From NCBI GenBank assembly GCA_946699065.1, contig CAMPDV010000009.1, positions 992,001 through 1,056,000 on the forward strand: a stretch of DNA of 64,000 bases. Reading direction: 5' to 3'. This stretch comes from Loxodes magnus (taxonomy: Eukaryota; Ciliophora; Karyorelictea; Loxodida; Loxodidae). Both the position numbers and the translations under genes were made by a program. Below are positions 13,301 to 24,660 of this stretch, piece after piece (positions within the stretch are counted from its first letter, which is position 1; each line of letters begins with the position of its first letter). The notes below the pieces were generated by a model. The model saw nothing but the letters and a program-made list of their open reading frames with translations, made no database searches and was not told the DNA's origin.

Positions 13301-13649
13301 GGGAAATGGATCCGATTGGGAAGAGGGTTAAATACGCGAAGATTACGTAGAAAAAGAAAAAGAACCTCCATAAGTAATCAACAAAAAGTCTAATATTCCT
13401 AAAAATAACAACACTAAAAAGAACAAAGGTAACAACAATAAAGGGAAATAGAAGCAGCAAACAAAAAACAAGGGAAGTAGCAAACAAGATACAAGTTTTG
13501 AATAAGAAGATAAAAAGGAGGAAGAATTTTAGAATTCGGCAGGTGGCTCTGGTACCAAAATAACTATAGCTCTCGGTTAAAAGAGACTAAGGAAGAAAAA
13601 CAATCGCCAAGCAAATGAGGAGGAAGGATATGGCAGTGAAAGTTTTTGA
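10306..13649 (+). CDS. SMARCA2/4-like: BRM/BRG1/Snf2-type SWI/SNF chromatin-remodelling ATPase
   Basis: The model is join(10306..10413,10440..13649), 1105 residues. The 26-nt GT-AG intron (gtaagt...attag) is required to join two frames in phase 0. Domains in order: QLQ (~60-90, [21 protein letters not shown]), HSA (~190-270, ending [11 protein letters not shown]), SNF2 ATPase with ADEMGLGKT (~390) and DEGH (~495), helicase C with [21 protein letters not shown] (~775), and SnAC-like [16 protein letters not shown] plus HSA plus SnAC is specific to the catalytic subunit of SWI/SNF, which slides and ejects nucleosomes in the nucleus. The C-terminal ~150 residues are Lys/Asn-rich, and I see no bromodomain before the TGA stop. 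TGA codes Trp in SNWTVEF and DSDWNP. Confidence 0.95.
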
Positions 13650-14574
13650 GCTAGTTCTTCAAAAGCAATATTTAATTAAATACTTTCTGAGAAAATCGTT
13701 CTGTAATTAGTTATTTTAATCTTAATTAAAATAATTCAAGTTTAGCTCTATTTAAGGCTAAGCAAAACCATTATTATTTCTTACAATTAGAATGGTATAA
13801 TAATCAAGATAAAAGATGATACAAGCAAGGAAAGGAAGATTAGGGTCTAATTTTATAATCCTATGCTTAGATTCTTAGGTATCTAAATAGAAAATTATCA
13901 ATAAGTTTAAAGTTGTATATAACAGAAACAAATCTTATTAACAGAAGATAAAGAGTCTAAACCTAGGTTTGTACTCCAATGCTATCAAAAAAGTAAAATA
14001 TAACTTAAATCACATAAGATTATTACTCAGATGATAGCTTAAAGGTAGTAATACATTTTTTTCCTCAAAGAATAAAAGAGAACCAGCTTATAAAATAAAA
14101 TTGTACCCAATAGATATACATTAACAGAATAATCATCACTACATATTTAGTATTTCTAAAATAGATAAGCATTTCTCATGTTCCTTGTATAGGAATATAG
14201 GAAACTTGTAAAATAATTTGATAAGCTAAATAATATCATCATTTAATTGAACTCTGAGCAGAGAAGATTAAATATATCAAAATAAGATTTTATTTAGAAG
14301 GAAATTAAAGAGAACAAGAACAATTAACTGAATGTTAACGGGTTGCAATCATTTAGCTTTAAATATTTCAGTTTATCTTTTTATCAACAGTTTAGTGGGT
14401 AAAATATAGAGTAATAAAGAGTAAGTGGATTATAAAGTTCTGAAAAGCCTAGATTCTTGACTCAAGACTCTAGTATTATAAGGACCAGAAATGTTTATAC
14501 AATTTCTAAGTAAAGAAGCAGTTAAATAAATTTACAACGAAATTGATTTTTTTTATTTTATTGTAAATATCTAA
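13650..14574. other. AT-rich intergenic region
   Basis: This spacer between two genes on the same strand shows no convincing protein frame or RNA gene. It ends in a T-rich stretch directly before the deubiquitinase start. Confidence 0.5.
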
Positions 14575-17500
14575 ATGGCACGTGATGAAGGAATTCTCAC
14601 TATTGAAGATAAAAACTCTTAATAAACTGAGATTATCATGCAGAGAAAGTTTACAGGGCTTTCTAACTAAGGAGCTACATGCTATATGAATTCTTTGTTA
14701 TAAACACTGTTTATGACAAAAGTATTTAGAAAGGAGATTTATATGATTAAGTTCGATTGTAATGATTAGGATAGGTTTGAAAACATTGCTTATCAACTTC
14801 AAATGCTATTTGGGAAACTTCAAATTTCTAAATATAACTACGTGGAAACAGATTCTTTAACAAAATCCTTTGGATGAGATAGATAAGATTCGTTCTAGTA
14901 GCATGACGTCTAAGAGTTTTGTAGAGTGCTGTTTGATGCGATAGAGAAGACAGTAGAAGGAACTTAGCAAGCTAATTTAATAAACAACTTGTATTAAGGA
15001 ACATATGTTGACTATGTATAATGCTTAGAGTGTAAGTTCGAATCTACCAGATAGGATAAGTTCTTAGATATAAGTCTTACAGTTAGAAACGACTTTGACA
15101 ATATTTATAATCAGAGCATTGAGCAAGCTTTGGCTAATTATGTGAAGCAAGAAAAGCTTGATGATTAAAATAAATACTTTTGTGAAAAGTGCAATAAGAA
15201 AGTAGCTGCTTGAAAAAGCCTTAATTTACAAACTCTACCTCCAATATTGTGTCTTTAACTAAAAAGATTTGATATTGATTACTCAACAATGAACAGAAGG
15301 AAATTAAATGACTATGTAAGCTTTCCTGAAATTTTGAATATGAATAAATACGTAAAGGATAACAAGAATTCTTAAACTTAAGAAGCCCAAAATTAAAAGG
15401 GAGACCAAAACAACTCTAGTTTCTACTAATAAAATACAAATAATATTTGTTAAGGCTAGTTGTATTAGGGTAGCCAATAAGAATAGTAAGTGTCAAATGT
15501 AAGAATCTTTCATTATGACTAGAGTTAAGAGGAACTAAGATAAAAGGAGATATTAAAATGTTTGCAGGAAGGAAATAACGTTTATGAGCTATTCTCCGTG
15601 ATGATACACAGCGGTTCAGCTTTAGGAGGACATTACTACGCTTTTATAAAAGATTTCAAATACAATGAATGATTTAACTTCAACGACTCTTAAGTCTCAA
15701 ATATAGATGTAAAGTAACTCTAATATGCTTTTGGTGGATAACGAGGAGGTAATAAATATATAAGCAATTCAAATGCATATTTACTCATGTATAGAAGAGT
15801 AAGCAGTGATAGTATAAACGATGTTGAAGATGAATTGGTTCCTTAAGAAGTTTCCTGTATTTTATAATAAGAAATGCTGCAAATTCAAAGGAACAGAGAA
15901 GCTGAGATCATAAGGAAGAATTCCTTGAAGCTTAATTTTTGAAAAAATAAGAAAAATATAAAGTTTAAGTTTAACTAACTTGACACTATCAAAAACTTGA
16001 AGTATAAATGTATTGAATTTTTCCAATAAAGAATTGACCCTATAAATGTAAGATTGAGAGGGTTTAATACTTTCACTAAAATTTGCGAAGAAACTTATGA
16101 TGACGAAGATTAATCTTTGCAACGATATAACATCTAAAATCAAAAAACTTTCACCATCGAAATAAAAAATTCTAAAGAACAGTTCCAACCTTGAAATAAG
16201 AATGATTTGCATTACTATGAGAAATCTAAATACATTGATAAAAATAAAATCACTTTTCAGACCAGAGAAAGAGCGATAAGTAAGGAGAAAACAATGGGGC
16301 AACTTCTCTAAATAATCGAATAGGACTATAAAATCCCAATTCATAATATAAAACTTCTAAAGGTATTTAGATAAATGACTTTTCTCAAAATAGAGGCTTT
16401 AAATGATAAAGAAGCAGATCTCAATCTTTAGTTAGGGAAATCAAAAATATTTGAAGGAAGTAAAATTTATATTGAAAATATAGAAAATTAAGATAGATTC
16501 TGGGAAAACTATTTACAAAATAAAACGAATATAATAAAAATTACGTTCAATGATCCTAATTATGAACTAATTGAAGATATTAGACAATCTTACACTGTAA
16601 TCAAGGAAAATAAATGTAAGCTAGTGGGAGATTTGAGGCAATAAATTGCTAAAAAAATAAAAAAACCTCCTAAATAATTTACTATGAGGAAATTTTCAAA
16701 AATAGGATAAGAAATTAAAAATGACAATGAAACAATCTAGAGTCTGACATTTAATGCTCCCAGTTTCATGATTTACATAGCTTTAGAGAATAATACAACT
16801 GAAGAGGCTTGCAAAGTAGATATATACATTTCATAATTTAACGCTACGTAGAAGAATTTGTATCCTAAAATGAAGCTTTAAATATACAACTCTACTATAA
16901 AAAATATAAATACAAGTTCTGGCGATTTAGCCAAGTAATTGTGTTAAGAACTAGAAATTTATAATTAAGATTAGAATCCAAATTAGGTATAAAAAGTATA
17001 CATTAGACTAAGAGTTATTCATAGTGATGAAGTAGGTAGCGTTTTTAAAAGCGATATGACTCTAAAAAATATCTATTAAGGGGAAACAATATAATTAGCC
17101 TTTGAATAGTTAGAATAAGAGGATTTGAGTAGTAAAATGGAATACATTTTATGCTATGCTAGAACAATAGATCCCTCTAATTGGTTTATGAGCAGAATAG
17201 AGCAACTATCTGTAAGAATAAAGGGAACATTTAGAGAGCTTTTCGAGTAACTGCAAAATATTTTTAATATTGACTAATATTCAATTGGAGTCCTAAGAAT
17301 CACAAGTACACAAACATTTTACTGCTTAGAGGATTTGTAGAAAGAAAACTGAATAACACTTAAAGGATTGGAACACTTAGATCATTTAAATAATGTTTGA
17401 TATCTTTCTAAAGATGGTGTAATGTTCCTGTAAGCTTTTCTATTTTTTAGAGTTAGAAATATGGGCTTATAATTTACGCCTATGACGGAAGATCTTAGAA

Positions 17501-17769
17501 ATAATTATTGCTAGAAACCTCACTTCAAGATAAACAATTTAAAAAATTTAAATGATTCTAATGCTGAAAAATTGAAAGAAATAGCAGTGAAAATAAATGT
17601 AAAGAAGGTAGAAGTAACAAAGAAGAACCTTTCTTATAACTTAATTGAAAATAGTTACCTTACCAATGAGACTTTGCTAAAAAGAGAAAACGATGCTGAT
17701 GCGAATTAAGTAAGTAATTAGTAATCAAATGAAGGTAGCAATTTATACATTGAAATAAAAGATTAATGA
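14575..17769 (+). CDS. USP47: USP47-like ubiquitin carboxyl-terminal hydrolase
   Basis: A single frame encodes 1064 residues. The cysteine box [21 protein letters not shown] has the nucleophile near Cys36. [24 protein letters not shown] and LINNLYQGTYVDYVQCLEC closely follow the USP47 pattern. Zinc-type CxxC pairs (CLEC, CEKC) are present. The histidine box [14 protein letters not shown] lies near 350, followed by WFNFND. A Gln/Asn-rich insert separates the two catalytic halves. The long C-terminal region (400-1064) resembles the ubiquitin-like repeats of USP7/USP47, and no TRAF domain is seen, which argues against USP7. The enzyme should cleave ubiquitin from substrates. TGA encodes Trp several times (FGWD, VAAWKS, NVWYLS). 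The stop is TAA-TGA after IEIKD, so the last residue is Gln. Confidence 0.93.
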
Positions 17770-17912
17770 GATTTTATGTTGAATAATGAACTTAAAATTT
17801 ATTTTTCACTCTCATAAATTAAAGTTAATATAGTTATACTTATTATAATAGTTAGATTATTTATTTAGAAAAATAAAGTAATATTATTTTTAGTTGAGGT
17901 AAAAATAAGTAA

Positions 17913-19184
17913 TCAGTAAATATAGCATGAGCACTTATTCTAGGATGTACTGTCCTATGTTTTTCTTGTACTTCTTTCTCCACTTTTTTCTTTATCCTAA
18001 TCCTATTAAATTTATATACTTTACATATTTTATTATTGGCTTTATTTTTCATGCTGAGAATTATCTCTTTCTTTTTCTTACTTCTGGATGTTAATTGGCT
18101 CGTTTTCTATCTAAGATTGTAATGATGCATTATGGGATTATGAATTTTTATTTTCCTATTAGATTTATTTTTGAGAACTGTCTTTATTACTAGATTTCTC
18201 CTAATTTTTTTCTTTTGAAATATTTTAATTTTTATTTCTTAATTTTTCTTCTTCCTCCTTTTTTCTAATATCTTCTTGTTTTTTTCTTTCTTCTTCTACT
18301 TTAAATTATTCTATTTTCTAAGCTTTTTCCATTTAAAGAGTTTGAATTTTAGAATGAATTTCTTAAATTTCCTTGTTAATCCTAGTAATTTCATTTTCAT
18401 TTAGCTTTTTCTAATCGATAAATGCATTATACTTTTTTTCTTCCATTTCAAGTTGATTTAAAAGCTAGTCATATTCTTTTTGTTTTAGATCTTACTAATT
18501 CTGTGCTTCTTTATACTTTTATTCAAGCTCTACACAATTAGATCATTATCACTTGAGTCTCATTTATACTGATCCACAATCTTTTCCAGTCATTTCCGCA
18601 TCTGTAAGATTAACAGTAATATCATGTGCCATTTAATCCCTTAACTATTCTAAATCAACACTTCCTTGTCCAGTTAAATCATCTTTACCCATCTAATTAT
18701 AATCAAAGGACCTTATACATATATGATCTTTTCCGTAAGCTACATCTAGCATAAAATTCTAATAAAATTCAGCTTTCAATCTTTCTTTTGCCACTTTTGT
18801 CTTTAGTTTTTACTCTTCGAATCCTATTATCAAATAAGGATCTCCTTTCCCAAACTTGTCAAATGTCCTTAAGTTTTTTCCCTCAGTAATGACAATGCTA
18901 ATCTAAGAGTTCTTCATAATTCCATGTTCATTAGGTTAATCTATTTCTCTCTAGTTTTCAAGTTATTTCTTTACTTCTTAGGTATTTGCTTTAACCATTG
19001 AAAGTTACTTTTATGTCTCCTTGAATTTTAAGTTTTCTTAGTCACAAATACTTTGCTATTTTCCAGCTTCGACTAGTAAGTTTTAAAACTACATGTCCTG
19101 CTTATTTTTATCAGCGTGCGAAGTTTTGATTTTTTCGTTCAATTAATCAATCTAGGAATTGTACTAGGTTTCAATTTCGTTCAT
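17913..19184 (-). CDS. C2-domain protein with flanking coiled coils
   Basis: This 423-residue protein starts with a coiled coil (MNEIETQYNSQ..., to ~100). It continues with a C2-like domain (about 105-215: ISIVITEGKNLRTFDKFGKGDPYLIIG, then TKVAKERLKAEF). The aspartates in the first loop (FDKFGKGDPY) could bind calcium. A second, strongly charged coiled coil (220-320) and a Gln/Ser-rich tail follow. C2 domains usually bind phospholipid, often with calcium, so a membrane- or cytoskeleton-tethering role is plausible; no specific family name can be given. The protein ends ...CSCYIY-TGA. Its ATG is only 21 bp from that of the divergent RMND5 gene, and its 3' end faces the USP47-like gene at 143 bp. 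Confidence 0.85.
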
Positions 19185-19205
19185 TAATAATTTATAATAT
19201 AAAGA
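19185..19205. promoter_or_regulatory. 21-bp spacer between two divergent start codons
   Basis: These 21 bases, all A/T except a single G, separate the ATG of the C2 gene (minus) from the ATG of RMND5 (plus). Both starts are supported by frame, and the RMND5 N-terminus also by family similarity. Any promoter must therefore be shared or lie inside the opposite gene. Confidence 0.6.
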
Positions 19206-20321
19206 ATGTAATCTGAAGAAGTCCTAATAAAAGACCTAGAAAGGATCATTAAGAAGTAGAAGAAGACAAACGAGAGGATAAATGATGTAGTAGACAATAT
19301 GATTGAGGATATTCAAAACTTCCTTGAATCTGAAAGTAACATAGATGATGCATTGGAAAATCTCTACTAAGAGAATAAAAATAAAAATCCTTTGCAAGAA
19401 ATAAAAGAGGAACATAAAGATTATTTCGCTTATATCTCTAAATTTGGCAAAGATTTGGACAAGCATTTCCCCTACATCCCTCCAGAATTGCCTAAAGACT
19501 TGAATCAGAAACTTGATGAAAACATAATTAATCAGTGCATTATTGAGCATTTGTGTAGAGAAGGATTGTTTGATGCTGCTGAAGCACTAGCCGGAAATAA
19601 CTCTCTATCTATCAAAGGGCAAATGTCCGTACTTCATTGCACGCTTTAATAGATTAGAGAAGGAAATGTTGCATATGCTTTAGATTGAGCAGCAGAAAAC
19701 AATTCAAACTTGCAGTAAATAAATAGTGATTTGCACTTTCTACTACATCAGTTTTAATATGTAAAACTAATGAGACAGACTTAAGGTGTTTAATAAGCAC
19801 TATAATATGCAAAGCAACATTTTTAATAATTCAAAGATAAATACAATAAGTAAATTGAAAAATTAATGGGAATGACTCTTTATAGCGATAATCTAGAAAA
19901 CTCTCCATATGCTTATTTACTTGAATAAACTGATATTGAAAAAATTGCTGACTAGTTCAGCAAAAGTTTTTGTCAGGTTAATAAATTAACCCCTTAAGCA
20001 CCTTTGGAAGTTCTTACTAGCGCTGGAACACTTGCCCTTCCGTAACTTGCCAAAATATAAAATATTTTAGACAATAGTTTATTTACCCAGCCTACTTTTG
20101 AAATCTAGCTTGGGCCAAAATTCTAATATCATTCTGTTTTTGTATGCCCAGTTCTAAAAGAAGCAACAACTAATGACAATCCACCTTATGTTCTGATTTG
20201 CGGACATGTAATTTCAAAAAGAGCCTTAGATTAAATAGGAGGGAATAGAGCATATAAATTTAAATGCCCTTATTGTCCCTAGGAATAGCAAGCTAAGCAA
20301 GCAAAGGAAATCCACTTTTGA
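19206..20321 (+). CDS. RMND5: RMND5/Gid2 RING subunit of the CTLH/GID E3 ubiquitin ligase
   Basis: This 371-residue protein is close to the usual length for the family (human RMND5A 391). After a coiled N-terminus it has LisH/CTLH-type sequence (INQCIIEHLCREGLFDAAEALAG, then SVLHCTLQQIREGNVAYALDWAAENN), a CRA-like helical region, and the divergent RMD5 RING near 318-362: FVCPVLKEATTNDNPPYVLICGHVISKRAL, KCPYCP. The RING lacks some zinc ligands, as is normal for Gid2/RMND5. The complex ubiquitylates metabolic enzymes and other targets. The stop is strong evidence for the code: the protein ends AKEIHF-TGA, just where animal RMND5 ends (...F), while TGA is Trp in ALDWAA. Confidence 0.94.
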
Positions 20322-20684
20322 TATAAAAACATATTATAGCATTCATTAATGTCATTGATTTTGCTTAATTATTTAAGTTTTTTAAATAGTATAATTCAGT
20401 CATTTTATATCTAACTTTCAAAAAGATCTTATGCCTTATTTTTATTTACACAACTGCCTGAGCTATAAATTGATGAATAGTACTGAAAGTAATAAATCAA
20501 TTAATAGAGGATGATACCTATTTTCCTTTATATTCAAACTTGACGCTATTATTTTTCTATTTATTGAATTTTATGTTAAATGAAGTTACCATATAATAAT
20601 TGATTTACTTGTATAGTGATTTGCATAAAAACATTATAAGCAAATTAAATAAGCATATATGAAGATAAAGCTGTTGGTATATAA
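20322..20684. other. Convergent 3' spacer
   Basis: This spacer lies between the ends of RMND5 (+) and the JHY-like gene (-). It is AT-rich and no feature is recognised. Confidence 0.5.
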
Positions 20685-22196
20685 TCAAAATTATCCATAC
20701 TTGTTCTTGATATTCTGAACTTCGTTAGCAAGTTTATCTCTCTATTATTCAATTTCTTAAATTTTGGAAATTTGGTTTTCGTTTTAATTTTCACGACTAC
20801 TGGGCAGAGCAGAATTAGGAACTGTCCTAACTCTGGGCTTTGGGATATTATTTGCATATTCAAGTGCTCTTTACCTGGTGTTAACTACAGCTGAATTTTC
20901 TCTTTTAGCTTCGGGTCTTCTAAGATGTGCAGGTGGTAGTTTAGTGGAGTTAACGATTCTTATATTATTTCCATATTCTTTTTATTTTATCTAAACTATT
21001 TTAGCCTATTCTCATTCTTATGTTCCTATATTATAAGCACCTAGACCACCTAACTTCTAGTAGCCTTGACTATTGTTTTGATATTCTTTTAAACTGTAAG
21101 GTTTGTATTATACTTAACGAGGTTTCCTAGAATTATATAACTAAATATCTTCTTTATATTGCTAAGGGTCGTTTGTAGATTTAGCATGAACTGATTCATT
21201 TAGATCTTAATATTGAGTTGCATTAGACTTTTAATCTATTTCTAGAGATTATTTAGAAATATTCAAGTTTCCTTTAGTTTGCGTTTTTGTTCCATTTTGC
21301 TTTTATTCTCCTTCGTTTCTTTCTTTTTTTGCTATAATTGGCTACAGTTTATCGCTGTTCATAACTACAACAGGTTGTTTTGCTTGAATCGGTTTTCTTA
21401 AATTTGAATTTTTCAAAGGTTCCCCTGCTTTTTATTCGACTCTTTGATTCTCTTCTAATTATTTTTTAGTAAGCAATGCTATTTGCTACTGCTAAGCCAT
21501 CATCATTTGCTACATTTAATTAACTAACTGCTAAAACTCTTAAGGAATCTGTTGGTAAGGCTGATAAATATTTGACTATATCTACTAAATAGTTGGATTA
21601 TTACTTGGAGGACGCTGCTACTATTAAATAATATTCTAATTATACTAGTTATATCCAAATTTTCCTGTCTACTAACTCGCCTAATAACTCTGTGGATTTT
21701 AAATTTACATAAATTAGTTGCTAGCTTAGGAGTTTTAGTTATATGCACTAGGACTACCATAAGGCTAGGCAAGCTAGTATTTATTTTATTACAAATAAGC
21801 ATTACTACTTTACCCTACATTATCATTAGAATGAGAAGTTGTCATTTGTTGCTATACGCTAATACTAGAATAAGATTGTTCTTTATTCAGCTAACTTAAT
21901 TAGTACTAACTATCACTTTGCATAGGCTATTGATAGGGTTAATAAGTATTTACCTAAATGAAAGGATTGCTTTAATACACGCTTTATTACTCTTTCTAAT
22001 TCTGAAACTGCTATTACCCATATGGAGAAAGCCCAATAGCGTTATTTCCCTAAAATTGACTGTTATTCTGGATTATAGCTTTTCCACTCATTTAAGCTGA
22101 TAATTTATTATTTATAGGATTAGATAGCGTTAGATTCCCATCTTTATCTATAGATCCTAATCTACCATTGAATCGTTATTTGAAGTCTTCAGACAT
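20685..22196 (-). CDS. Glutamine-rich protein with JHY/C11orf63-like C-terminal motif
   Basis: A single frame encodes 503 residues, roughly a quarter of them glutamine and nearly all written TAA or TAG. The first ~230 residues are Q/N/S/Y-rich low complexity (QQMTTSHSN, QQQQRPPSNNPT). From ~350 the sequence becomes ordered: RKPRQVQYKPYSLKEYQ, then YQKLGGLGAYNIGTQEWEQAK, KEYGNNIRIVN and LPPAHLRRPEAKRE. The 'KPY.L.EY...KLGGLG' block resembles the conserved region of JHY (C11orf63), a protein needed for normal ependymal cilia in mice, so a ciliary role is inferred. A short coiled coil ends at GQF-TGA. The gene itself is secure; the JHY assignment is moderate. Confidence 0.75.
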
Positions 22197-23162
22197 TGAT
22201 TATAAACACGTATTTTGAAATAAATTAATTATCAAAATGATACAAATTAAGGGATTATTTTTTACCCTTTTGCTCTATGAAAAGATCAAAGTTATAAAAA
22301 GCAAAGACTGGCTGATTAGCCAATGAATGATTAATAAAAGAAGCTTAATAATTAAGCTTCTATAACTAGTATTAATCTATCTATTTATCACCCTTTAATA
22401 CCATTCACTGCCAAATCTATCTTCTAAATTCTATTTTGTTCATATTTTTATCTAAAGCCAAACCCTTGGTTTATTATGATAGACAACTATACTTAATAGT
22501 AAGATTAAACTAGAAATATACTAAATAGCCATATGAAACTGATTTAAGTTAGAAAATAGTGGCATGTAGGAAATAATAAGCTAGAGATATAAAAGTAATA
22601 GTAATTCTAATATTATTAGTTTAAAACTATTTGCTTATTAATATCTATTTCCTAGTCTCTCTATTATATCCTTTACTTATTATTACATAATCTTATTCTT
22701 TTGTTATCAATTTCAATCATTATTGATGACTCTTTTAAATAGGAAGATAATTGAAAGAATAAAGTTTGAATAATGACATATATTGTTACCTTTTTATAAC
22801 TATCTCTATTATGAATTTACTTTCTAAATAAATATTCTCTATTATAGTCACCAGCACTTTAGCTAAGTTATTATCATATCAATATTCTAAATATTCCCTT
22901 TATCCTTTTCATGAGTGAATAGTATCTGAAAAGACTACTACTGATTCCTTGAATGTAATACTAATTTCTAGAACTATTATTTAATGTATTTTTTGAATTA
23001 ACTTAGTAAAATAAAACTTAAGTAGCCAAAGCATAATAAGAGCTTTATAGATTAAATAGCTTACTCCATCTTGAAGTTATATTAATCTAAGCGTTTTAAT
23101 TTTTTTATGCCTTAAACAAGTTACCTGTAATTAATATTTACGGCGAAATGCTATAATTAAAA
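22197..23162. other. AT-rich intergenic region with one short inverted repeat
   Basis: No convincing coding frame is seen. An inverted repeat with 9-bp arms (agaagctta / taagcttct) and a 5-nt loop lies at 22339-22361, about 140 bp upstream of the JHY-like start. Confidence 0.5.
22339..22361. repeat. Short perfect inverted repeat (9-bp arms)
   Basis: The arms agaagctta and taagcttct are separated by 5 bases. It lies upstream of the divergent start of the JHY-like gene. A regulatory role is only a guess. Confidence 0.5.
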
Positions 23163-24095
23163 ATGAAATAAACAGAAACTGCAGATGGAATATGCAATTT
23201 GACTGTTGAAAGGCTTAAGAAAATAAGTACATTAATGAAGAAAATAAAGATAGAAATAAAAAAGAATTCCAATGATAAGCTTAAGAAGAATACAAGCTAC
23301 TAAAGATAAAAAAGGATAGTCACGGAATTAATTAAATGCATCAAATTTGTTAAAAAACACATTTCCTCACTAGAAAATTTAGAATTTTCAGAAATCTTTA
23401 GGATGTAAAGCTGTTTAAAGTAAGATTTCTATGCAGCAAAGGAATATTAGATGTTGAAGGATTGTAGAATAGCGATGATACTTGAAAATAGAAACATTTT
23501 AATTTAATTTCTCTAACTTAAAGAATTCCTGGAAATTGAAATCACCTAAATAACTATTAAAATTATTCTATCAAAAATCTTGAAAAGAAGCTTATAGCAC
23601 TCTATTAAGATATCCTGTGTAATTTGTTATAAATAGTACTTAACTTAAGATTAAAATTAGACAGTCTATTCAATAAGCTACTTTAAATATTTATAAAGAA
23701 AGCTTACTAGTTATATGATAATTCCTAATTAGAAGATAATTAGTTTAAGCTATTTCTTGATTTTAAATAAGTAACTTTAAGTTAACTTAAGTAGATATAA
23801 AATATTATTTATAAAGGTATTCAAATGGATTTTAGTATCTTTCGCTTTTTAGTAAAAAGTAGGAAATTATCTATTAGATATATTTTTAATGGCTAATGCT
23901 AGGTTAGATAATTTTACTGAAAGTGACTAAACTCAAAGTTAATCTCTTTTGCATAAAGGCTTTCTTATGTATTACTTATTTGCTAATTAGAAATATTATA
24001 ATCACTTAAGCTAGGCTAGAGAACTTATGCTTAACTAAATAAAGAGCGTTTTGTATGACTTTTTTGGAGTGATATGTAGTATATTTACTATATGA
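23163..24095 (+). CDS. Unassigned ORF of 310 residues (candidate gene)
   Basis: A frame with no internal TGA runs from MKQTETADGICNL to ATA-TGA. At the local base composition a 310-codon TGA-free run is unlikely but not impossible by chance. The first ~110 residues are Lys/Glu-rich and helical (LKKISTLMKK, EFSEIFRMQSCLKQDF, AAKEYQMLKD). The end also looks protein-like (SLLHKGFLMYYLFANQKYYNHLSQARELMLNQI). The middle is rich in Ile/Leu/Lys and could be non-coding sequence read through. I recognise no family. The complete absence of TGA-coded Trp and the single TGG are neutral. It could be a fast-evolving helical protein, a decayed gene, or two exons with unrecognised introns. Confidence 0.35.
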
Positions 24096-24480
24096 TATAA
24101 ATCTATAGCAATGGTTAAATTATTTAGAGTAGCTATACATATTACATTAAGATAAGCAATAAGTATATATAATTTACTTTAATTTAGCAATACATATATC
24201 AAATATTTAGAAAGCAGGTAATAAGTTAGGAATAATAAGAATATTATCTAAATATATAATTGAAGATATTTGATAGTCGCTCTGTCATATATTTACTAAT
24301 TACTTCCCTTTGTAAGCTTCAATGGATAAATTATAATCATAACAACTGCTATTCTTTTTCATTAAGTAGTTTTGCTAAACTTACTATTTCATAAATACGC
24401 ATAATTGCTCTTAAAATTCAAATTTATCTCATCAAACAAGATGAGGCAAAATAATAAATAAATAAATAAATTTGATTATA
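24096..24480. other. AT-rich intergenic region ending in a TAAA microsatellite
   Basis: No gene is seen. A short (aaat)n run lies at about 24451-24470, just left of the GC-richer island. Confidence 0.5.
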
Positions 24481-24523
24481 GAGCGCGTAGCACTCTCATT
24501 GGTGCGCAGCTCTTTACAAAAAA

Positions 24524-24650
24524 ATGTTTCATACTGACAAGAATGTTTGTTACTGATAAAATTATCAGATACTGGTAGACCTTGTTCAATACTGGTATAA
24601 TTATTCAGTACTGATAAAAATGTTCAATACTGATATAATTTTAGAATACT
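24524..24650. repeat. Degenerate ~20-bp tandem repeat
   Basis: About seven imperfect copies of a 19-21 bp unit with the core 'ttcaatactgataaaa' follow one another (…catactgacaaga, …ttactgataaaat, …agatactggtaga, …caatactggtataa, …cagtactgataaaaa, …caatactgatataa, …gaatactcgtaat). A GC-rich 33-bp stretch (gagcgcgtag...gcgcagctc) with partly complementary ends precedes them at 24481. Confidence 0.7.
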
Positions 24651-24660
24651 CGTAATCTTA

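Noticed and set aside
24481-24513. tRNA or other known RNA gene in the GC-rich stretch
   Set aside because: The complementary ends are partial, and there is no T-loop, anticodon arm or other known RNA signature. No convincing tRNA was seen in the window.
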